Virus record (IMG/VR): IMGVR_UViG_3300024518_002307
Span: 1 to 50,438 of that record
Direction: 5' to 3' (one strand)
Source of the DNA: a virus
Length of the DNA stretch: 50,438 nucleotides
Shown here piece after piece: positions 44,571 through 50,438 of this stretch; within the stretch, counting starts at the first letter, position 1; every line of letters starts with the position of its first letter. The translations under genes were made by a program, and so were the position numbers. The notes beneath the pieces were generated by a model, which was not told the origin of the DNA, made no database searches, and saw only the letters and a list, made by a program, of their open reading frames with translations.

Positions 44571-45779
44571 TTAGGGATTAGGGGTCTGTTGTCCCGAAGA
44601 TAAATTAAGAGCCGTTTGTGTTCTTAGTTGTTCAGCGCGTTCTTGTTCTTCCTCATATACAAGATACTGTTCGAGACTTAAAATGTTTTCGTTTGTAGTA
44701 CTTGCTAGCTGAAAGCCTACGTTAAGATTGTGCTTGTTGTCGAAGGCTATCTGCTCTTCTAATGTCGTAGGTATATACTTAATTGTATCAGGTTTAAAGG
44801 GATTTAAACTTCCTTGTCCAATGATTTCAAATCCTTCAACATGCACTTCTTTCCAATTGCGTTCGATTCTTTGTGCTGTTTTCTTATGATCTCTAAACGT
44901 ATCTGATTTAGGATCTTTAAGTAACGTTCTATAATTCAATTTCATACTATTATAACTATCCCAATCAATATCACTTGTATCAGGATCGAAGTTAGGGGAT
45001 TCTATTTTCCGTACTCCAGGAAAAATGTCTACAAGAGTAGTCTTCATTTCCTTTTCGTCGCCTTCGCGTTCTTCCAAAGCTACCCGTTGTCTGAATTTCA
45101 TCAGACCTTCTTCGGCTATCCCGTAAGCTAATTGATCTCTATTTGCTGCGGCCTTGTTCATATCAGAAACAAATTGAGTTTCTGTTCTTTGGTATTTAGG
45201 ATTTCCAGATACGCCCGCTGCTTTGGTTCTTGCTTTTGCAGCCTCCATCTGTAAGGCTTGTTGATGCTCACGCAGATCGCGTATTCGCTCCTGTTGTTCC
45301 CCTACAGTATTTAATACTTTGCTGCTGAGGGCCGCAATAGACTCCTTATTGTACTCCGGCCCTATCCCATTAGGTTTAAGCCAATCGCGTTCGAATTCCT
45401 TCGGCGTCAAGCCGGGAGCGAACTGCTGCTTAAGTGCGGCTAGCCTCTGGTCGTAGTCCTGCTGTCCTGCGGAATCGCGCAAGGCCATGAACACTCGTTC
45501 CTGTCGTTCCAGATTAGTCTTGATCTCAACATTTTCTAACGCGGCTTTGTCGAGCTTCTTTTGTACGCTGCGTTTCCTTAAAGTTTCGGGACGATCTTCC
45601 AGCAAGTGATCCAATAGTGTACGGGCACGTTCGTTCCCCAGAACTGCAGACTCCATCTGTAGATTAACTGCTTGCTGCCGCTGTACTTCTGCTGCTCGTG
45701 CCTGTCGCTGCTGTAACCCTTGGTAATAGTTACCAATGTTTACTTGCTTAGGATTTGCTATTTGATCTAGGATACCCAT
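44571..45779 (-). CDS. Internal virion (ejection) protein, helical
   Basis: 402 residues, predicted almost entirely helical and rich in Gln, Arg and Glu (GLQQRQARAAEVQRQQAV, RIRDLREHQQALQMEAAKAR). It lies 3 bp upstream of the 1253-residue gene. Order and composition match the gp20-like ejection protein of the P22 type. No enzymatic motif. Confidence 0.6.
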   Translation of the reverse strand: MGILDQIANPKQVNIGNYYQGLQQRQARAAEVQRQQAVNLQMESAVLGNERARTLLDHLLEDRPETLRKRSVQKKLDKAALENVEIKTNLERQERVFMALRDSAGQQDYDQRLAALKQQFAPGLTPKEFERDWLKPNGIGPEYNKESIAALSSKVLNTVGEQQERIRDLREHQQALQMEAAKARTKAAGVSGNPKYQRTETQFVSDMNKAAANRDQLAYGIAEEGLMKFRQRVALEEREGDEKEMKTTLVDIFPGVRKIESPNFDPDTSDIDWDSYNSMKLNYRTLLKDPKSDTFRDHKKTAQRIERNWKEVHVEGFEIIGQGSLNPFKPDTIKYIPTTLEEQIAFDNKHNLNVGFQLASTTNENILSLEQYLVYEEEQERAEQLRTQTALNLSSGQQTPNP

Positions 45780-45785
45780 TATGAT

Positions 45786-46577
45786 TTACCCGTAAACACT
45801 TCCCATTCCGGGACCATACCCTGGACCTCCCCCGCCTGTCGGAAAATAAGGAGGCGTGCCTACTCCGCCGGGAGTTTGACTCCCGTCGAACCATCCCGCA
45901 TTCCCTGCAACATTCAAAGCACTGTTTATACCACCAGCCCAAGCATTGTTTTGTCCCATTATGCCTGCAGCACTATAGCCTGCCATGCTCTGGCCTACGT
46001 TAGCTGCTGTCACTGCTCCTTGGTTTGCGGAGGTTTGTCCCATCCCTGCTGCCGCTGCGTACCGATTAGCATTATCGGATTGGAATCCGTAGTTAGCCAT
46101 AGAGCTTTGCAGTTGCCGTTGGTACTCATTCTGGTATTCTTGTGAGGCGTAGTTCTGCCCGTACTGCATCATATCTACCGCCATGCCTCCGGATTGGCGC
46201 ATGCCCGAAGCACGCATACCTCTCATCATATTTTCGCTACCTTGCTCCAATCGGAACTGATAGCCGGGAGTATTCTCTACTTGACTCGGATCAAAGTCAA
46301 AAGAATAATCCTCCAATCCCCTGATAGCATTTCCGTAATTACCCAAGTTCCCTGCTGAGAACTCACGCCAAGGCGCGGTGTCTTCTCTTCCCTGCTGGTA
46401 CATCTTCCACTGCTGCTCATTTGCCGCCTCTGATGCGCGCCCAGAAGCGCGTCCTGCATCCATTCCGCCACCAAGAGACATTCCGATACCAGCTCCTACC
46501 GGCCCGCCAAGCATAAAGCCTCCGACTCCCCCGGCAATCGTACCTATGTTGTCTGTAACAAAATCAAACATTCCCAT
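45786..46577 (-). CDS. DNA transfer/injection protein, gp7-like
   Basis: 263 residues. Gly-rich N-terminus (GTIAGGVGGFMLGGPVGAG), VENTPGYQFRLEQGSE and MRASGMRQSGGMAVDMMQYG followed by YQNEYQRQLQ are typical of podovirus DNA-injection proteins. The C-terminus is Gly/Pro-rich. It would be ejected first with the genome and help the DNA cross the envelope. Confidence 0.75.
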   Translation of the reverse strand: MGMFDFVTDNIGTIAGGVGGFMLGGPVGAGIGMSLGGGMDAGRASGRASEAANEQQWKMYQQGREDTAPWREFSAGNLGNYGNAIRGLEDYSFDFDPSQVENTPGYQFRLEQGSENMMRGMRASGMRQSGGMAVDMMQYGQNYASQEYQNEYQRQLQSSMANYGFQSDNANRYAAAAGMGQTSANQGAVTAANVGQSMAGYSAAGIMGQNNAWAGGINSALNVAGNAGWFDGSQTPGGVGTPPYFPTGGGGPGYGPGMGSVYG

Positions 46578-46595
46578 ATTATTTTTTCCTATCCA

Positions 46596-47387
46596 TTACC
46601 CACAATAACCTAAGTAAGTAAGAGTAGCCGTGACCGTTGCTGCAGCCGAAGTCCAAGTTACATCAAACTGCTGACTACTATTCAAAGGTACTATGATAAA
46701 ACCTATATGACTGGTGTCATCGGTTCCCGCATCAGCACTGGTTACAAACTCAATTTGGGAGGATTGTGCCTCGGACCACGAAGTTCCTGTTGGTCTGAAT
46801 GATACCTGATTAAGAAAGTTTCCCGCTTCGTTGGTATTTCCTATTTCAACATTGAGCATAACCGCAGTTGCGGTAGAACTAATACTGTCTAGCGCGGTCC
46901 ATATATTAGTTGCTCCACTTCCTGTTTTACCTACTGATTCAAAAGTACTCTCGGTAACGTCAGTAGCAATATCCAATTGCCCGACAGCAACAGGTGCCGT
47001 TGTACCTGCATATATATGGATACTGGGTGCCCAAGGATTAAGCAATCTAAAATTGGTACCATTGTAAAGAAATAAAGCCGTTTGTCCGTCTACTAACTCT
47101 CCCCCTACAAGCGCATCTCCCGCGACAGTCTGTACTGCTGTTGCAGCAAGCCCGTCGATGGCAAGAGTAACCGCACCTGTATTCGTACCTCCTATCTGAT
47201 ACTCGTATACGTGATTCGTTTCGTACGCTCCCTCTGTGGGATCATCCGACACTGTAACCGTATTGGTTCCACTTGTAGTGGCGGGTACGGATGCGAACTT
47301 GCCTATGTTGAGGTTATTGATATTGGCATCCATCTCCCCGTGAGTAAGGGCAGATCCTTTACCTGCTCGTGTTACAACTGTTACCAT
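46596..47387 (-). CDS. Tail fibre or appendage protein
   Basis: 263 residues beginning VTRAGKGSALTHGEMDANINNL, an opening shared by many phage tail-fibre and tailspike proteins. A Thr/Ala/Gly-rich beta region follows and the C-terminal domain (NLQVSFRPTGTSWSEA-like) resembles a beta-sandwich receptor-binding module. Probably part of the host-recognition apparatus. Confidence 0.65.
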   Translation of the reverse strand: MVTVVTRAGKGSALTHGEMDANINNLNIGKFASVPATTSGTNTVTVSDDPTEGAYETNHVYEYQIGGTNTGAVTLAIDGLAATAVQTVAGDALVGGELVDGQTALFLYNGTNFRLLNPWAPSIHIYAGTTAPVAVGQLDIATDVTESTFESVGKTGSGATNIWTALDSISSTATAVMLNVEIGNTNEAGNFLNQVSFRPTGTSWSEAQSSQIEFVTSADAGTDDTSHIGFIIVPLNSSQQFDVTWTSAAATVTATLTYLGYCG

Positions 47388-47400
47388 TCTCTGTTATCTC

Positions 47401-47799
47401 TTAATTTACTGATCTGCTTACTTCATACCAACTGGTGTTATCAAATACTAGTTGAAGTACTGTATCATCTGCTGATGTAAATGCAGCAGACAGATCAATT
47501 GTATTTGTCGTGTGTCCTGCTGTATCTGTAATTGTTACATTTCCATCTACGAATATGAGAGTAAGGAATTGTCCGTTATCCCCTTCGGTGATAGTAGCTA
47601 TGGTATTACCCCCACCATCTCCCGTTATTGTCATTAGATTAGAAGCGGCTTTAAAAGTTGTAGCGCTTGCTGCTAAGGTGTGTGCTGTATTTTCGTTTTG
47701 TGAATTTAGCCATTCACCTAAGTCGCCTAACCATCTACGCCAGCGCTCCGACCATGCCTCATCGTCGGAAGGTGCTCCACCTGGAAACTTAAGTGCCAT
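47401..47799 (-). CDS. Short tail appendage protein
   Basis: 132 residues. A helical N-terminus with four Trp (DEAWSERWRRWLGDLGEWL) is followed by a beta-rich part ending in TWYEVSRSVN-like strands (FDNTSWYEVSRS), the kind of beta closure seen at ends of fibre trimers. It probably forms an adaptor or a short fibre with the neighbouring gene product. Confidence 0.55.
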   Translation of the reverse strand: MALKFPGGAPSDDEAWSERWRRWLGDLGEWLNSQNENTAHTLAASATTFKAASNLMTITGDGGGNTIATITEGDNGQFLTLIFVDGNVTITDTAGHTTNTIDLSAAFTSADDTVLQLVFDNTSWYEVSRSVN

Positions 47800-47854
47800 T
47801 AAAAGAAGACCCCGTCTCTTTTAAAAATATGGGACGTAGTTTCCATATTAAAAG

Positions 47855-49426
47855 TTAACTTCTGCCTTCGCGTACAAACAGCTCCACAGCTTCTGGTCGG
47901 ATAATATCTGCATTGGAATACAGCAATTCCCAACTACGTCTGTTGAACGAACCGTTCATCTTGATACTAGCCTGTCTCCCAAGGTTGATGCTTCTTGAGT
48001 ACGTAGAGTACGTACTGTGATCTCCATCCGACCATCGTATGGTCGCGTTGTTGGAGTCTGTGTCCGTGAAGTCTCCAATAACCCTAAGCTCCGATACAAA
48101 CTTGCGATTGGATGTACCTCCGTCCTGATGCCCTGTTCTTATCTTGAACTCGATGTTGGTATCCGTACCTGCCGTATCCGAGAAGTAATCCGTAGCTATG
48201 TACGCATCACTGTCTATAAGATATGCCAACTCTCCGTAAGTATCCGTAGGGGTAAGATCATTACTGACAGTAAACAACGCCCCATTAGCCATAAGACCTT
48301 CACCAATTCTTGGTGCGGTTCCTGTGTACAGCGCCCAATCAACCATCGGAAACTCCCCGTTGGCATCTAGCACTGTCATGTTCTCCGTACCCCACGTCAT
48401 CCAGACATTACGGGTAACATCGTATACAAACGACTGTGTAGAATTTATGTCATCTGGAGTAGTGTGTATCGTGAGTATGTAGAACATACGACCATAGGCA
48501 CTAAAGCCACTACCTACCGCGCTATACAAAGTACTGTCTATAAGAACATCTGTAAGAAATGCATCCATGCCATACGGTGATACTTTAGACAGCTTAAAGT
48601 TCTCAAGCTTGTATACTGCCATACCCCCGGAACCATCGGTTCCGACGAACATAGTACGATCTCCACTAGTCCACACACTTTCACTGGACGCACACCCTAT
48701 GGTGTAATAGAGATCTGAGCGACGTTGCAGAGGAGATGCAGGAGAGGCAATAGCTGCGTCGTAGAAAAACTCAAGAGAGTAAGCGCCGAGAAAAGCAATG
48801 TGATCATGGTGCTTAAGTATGTGGGTACCACCATCTACATTCCGCTCTGCGGAAACAAACCCCGTAGATCTCCAGGCAGTAGCATCTCCATTGTCTGAGT
48901 TATAGATCCTACCGTTGGTTGTCCCTACAAACATATACCCGTTAAGAGTAACATTCCCACCACACAACGTTAAAGAAGCTGTAGCTTTCGGAGGAAAGTC
49001 TACATCTGTAATCTCGGTGGGTGTCCCTGTACCACTTATAGTCCACCCTTGATTATTCTCTGAATCCACAAGAGTAACATTTGTGTCCAGCTCTTGTAGA
49101 TGGACTTTCTTAGTACCTCCTCCTATCGTACCCAAGGAAGTATCATAACCAGGGCTATATACCTCGTTACTGTTTACAATGTAACGAGTGTTGCTCGATC
49201 CTTTGTAATACAGTCCACGCCCTTTGGTATTCCCTACAGAAGAATCTGCAGGGTCCATGAACTGATAAACGGAAGGACGTTGTGTTACAAACGTCTTCTT
49301 ATCCGGCTCGGCGTCGTCATCTGCTATGACTCCGTTGTGTACAAACGAAGAAAAGCGAGAGACAGAGCCACTGGCGTGCTCATCGATGTTCATCGCTACC
49401 GCAAGAGGTATGCGTGTCTTAGCCAT
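47855..49426 (-). CDS. Tail hub/stabilisation protein, P22 gp10-like
   Basis: 523 residues, all-beta with repeated Trp/Tyr-rich strands, as in P22-type packaged-DNA stabilisation proteins. Supporting segments are the N-terminal LAVAMNIDEHASGS, VTQRPSVYQF (close to RPG/RPSVY motif of the family), HHDHIAFLGAYSLEFFYDA and the C-terminal LFVREGR. Located after the gp4-like gene, as in P22. It would plug the portal channel and attach fibres. Confidence 0.7.
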   Translation of the reverse strand: MAKTRIPLAVAMNIDEHASGSVSRFSSFVHNGVIADDDAEPDKKTFVTQRPSVYQFMDPADSSVGNTKGRGLYYKGSSNTRYIVNSNEVYSPGYDTSLGTIGGGTKKVHLQELDTNVTLVDSENNQGWTISGTGTPTEITDVDFPPKATASLTLCGGNVTLNGYMFVGTTNGRIYNSDNGDATAWRSTGFVSAERNVDGGTHILKHHDHIAFLGAYSLEFFYDAAIASPASPLQRRSDLYYTIGCASSESVWTSGDRTMFVGTDGSGGMAVYKLENFKLSKVSPYGMDAFLTDVLIDSTLYSAVGSGFSAYGRMFYILTIHTTPDDINSTQSFVYDVTRNVWMTWGTENMTVLDANGEFPMVDWALYTGTAPRIGEGLMANGALFTVSNDLTPTDTYGELAYLIDSDAYIATDYFSDTAGTDTNIEFKIRTGHQDGGTSNRKFVSELRVIGDFTDTDSNNATIRWSDGDHSTYSTYSRSINLGRQASIKMNGSFNRRSWELLYSNADIIRPEAVELFVREGRS

Positions 49427-49428
49427 AA

Positions 49429-49572
49429 TTACTTCTTAGTTATAAGTAAATCTAAAAGATTTTTTTGCTTTTTGGCTTCTGCTAATGCTTTCTTGATCCT
49501 TTTAGAATCTCTTTGTATTTCTGCAGCTCGCTGAAGCGTTCTAACATCCTCTTCTATTTCCCATTTATTCAT
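49429..49572 (-). CDS. 47-residue helical protein between tail-hub genes
   Basis: Read from the ATG at 49572. A single charged helix with heptad character (EEDVRTLQRAAEIQRDSKRI, ALAEAKKQKNLLDLL). It lies 10 bp after the gp4-like stop and 2 bp before the gp10-like start. Possibly a connector or chaperone peptide. Confidence 0.5.
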   Translation of the reverse strand: MNKWEIEEDVRTLQRAAEIQRDSKRIKKALAEAKKQKNLLDLLITKK

Positions 49573-49582
49573 ATTCGTACTA

Positions 49583-50438
49583 TTATCCACTTACATCTCG
49601 GTGATTAGGTTGAAAGTATATTGTCTCTCCCCTGTCAAAGCCTTCTGCTTCCTCCAAGGCATCCGTCGCCTGCATCGTGATCTCACGAGCAGTGGTATAC
49701 GGTACCCCGTACTTGGGTATAAGAGCCTTGGCTAGTCCAAGAGACAGTGCCCAATACCACTCTTGGGGATAGTCGGCATCATCCGTACCTGAGTCAAAAT
49801 CATCTACTTGATTTTGTACGTACAAGATATGTGCAGAATCTACTACGCTCTCCTGTGGCCACACATGCCAGACAGGAGCCGCCTGCTGCCTGTCAAACCA
49901 CCCCTGTAGGGCGATACCATCACTGGTCTTGTTAGGCAGGGAAACGTACTCGTAGGACTCCCAGACGTGCCCCGGAGTCTCCGTCCCTCCTGAGTTACGA
50001 TGCAGCATGTGGATTACCCTCATCGGCAACTCCGTAGTAGCCGTGTAGAAGTACACGACAGCGTTATCCAACGCTGCACTTGCCAATCCTGTGGTAAGGG
50101 TCACTGTCGTGCCCGTCGGAGAACCACTGATCACATCCCAATGCATCGTACCATCGGCGAGCTTGATGCCTATCTTGTCCGAAGCAACCATGCCCGTGAT
50201 GGAGTCTACCGTCATCGCGGTAGCGGAAGCTGCCTGTGCTCCGTTAAGGGCAGTAAATCCGTAGTTATATCCCCATCGGTCGCTGGACGATCCCCCTAGT
50301 ATGTAATCGTTCTTATCCTTAGATAAGAACAATGCTGACGCCTTCAAACGGAAGATATTAAGTCCCCTTCCCTGCCACGCCTTTACTAACATGTTCAATG
50401 TTCGTGTGCAAGAAGTAAGATCGTTAGCTGTGGGAGAT
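49583..50438 (-). CDS. Head-tail connector/stabilisation protein, P22 gp4-like (5' end beyond window)
   Basis: At least 284 residues are open to the window edge; a TTG at 50398 is only an internal candidate start. The N-terminal part (TANDLTSCTRTLNMLVKAWQ, GLNIFRLKASALFL) matches the family in which ALRLIGV..TPSAxDLxxALRxLNxMVKSWQ precedes a beta domain, so about 15-25 residues appear to be missing upstream. The C-terminal part (DYPQEWYWALSLGLAKALIPKYG) is the closing helix of the family. It would bind the portal after packaging. Confidence 0.7.
   Translation of the reverse strand, partial: SPTANDLTSCTRTLNMLVKAWQGRGLNIFRLKASALFLSKDKNDYILGGSSSDRWGYNYGFTALNGAQAASATAMTVDSITGMVASDKIGIKLADGTMHWDVISGSPTGTTVTLTTGLASAALDNAVVYFYTATTELPMRVIHMLHRNSGGTETPGHVWESYEYVSLPNKTSDGIALQGWFDRQQAAPVWHVWPQESVVDSAHILYVQNQVDDFDSGTDDADYPQEWYWALSLGLAKALIPKYGVPYTTAREITMQATDALEEAEGFDRGETIYFQPNHRDVSG

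Noticed and set aside
1-50438. Temperate phage or integrated prophage
   Set aside because: No integrase, excisionase, CI-type repressor, attachment repeat or host flanking gene was found, and the polymerase has Phe at the 762-equivalent. Absence of recognised genes is not proof.
1-50438. T7-type single-subunit RNA polymerase and its promoters
   Set aside because: No RNA polymerase gene was found; the promoters seen are sigma70- or sigma54-like.

Overview
The window reads as an almost complete genome of a tailed double-stranded DNA phage with short-tailed (podovirus) morphology infecting a Gram-negative bacterium. The virion genes follow the P22 pattern: terminase, P22-type portal, scaffold, coat, gp4-like and gp10-like tail hub proteins, then a gp7/gp20/gp16-like series of ejection proteins. 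There is no tape-measure gene, tail sheath, integrase, excisionase or CI-like repressor, and the family A DNA polymerase has Phe at the position linked with virulent phages. A lytic lifestyle is therefore the likelier reading. Signal peptides with lipobox-like ends, sigma70 promoters and a CRP-like operator suggest a proteobacterial host, which is not identified further.

Layout. (1) 1-19.8 kb, all on the minus strand, read right to left: two small ORFs and the small terminase at 19.8-18.9 kb; a glycoside hydrolase family 9 (cellulase-type) exported enzyme; a block of small genes holding a holin-like protein, a lipoprotein, an HExxH protein, zinc ribbons and tRNA or tRNA-like genes (16.3-12.2 kb); then large terminase, portal, a GroES-like protein, scaffold, decoration and coat proteins, and a set of beta-rich or beta-helix virion proteins down to position 1. 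(2) 19.8-20.9 kb, a 1.1-kb gene-free control region with divergent sigma70 promoters, a perfect TGTGA-N6-TCACA site, a train of G+C-rich hairpins, a half-site array and a sigma54-type promoter. (3) 20.9-22.5 kb plus strand, small early-type genes ending in an intrinsic terminator. (4) 25.4-22.7 kb minus strand, a second small-gene operon, including two repeat proteins. (5) 25.6-40.8 kb plus strand, the replication and nucleotide module: primase, helicase, PolA, ssDNA-binding protein, HD hydrolase, 5' exonuclease, endonuclease I, RNase-H-fold exonuclease, a SLOG protein and a class II (B12-dependent) ribonucleotide reductase, with many small genes joined by ATGA or GTGA overlaps. (6) 50.4-40.8 kb minus strand, tail hub, fibre and ejection proteins.

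The two ends of the window are neighbours in the expected gene order. Transcription of module 1 runs off position 1 and should re-enter at 50438. The open frames at the two edges join in frame, but each looks truncated relative to its family. The contig is therefore probably a permuted genome lacking a short piece at the junction rather than a perfectly closed circle.

The most unusual content is the 19.8-20.9 kb control region, which holds a duplicated stem-loop with compensatory changes plus apparent CRP and sigma54 signals; the exported GH9 enzyme in the lysis/packaging interval; and a cluster of abnormal tRNA-like genes next to a perfect consensus sigma70 promoter. No conventional endolysin was recognised. 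All family assignments come from reading motifs and gene order; no database search or folding program was run.
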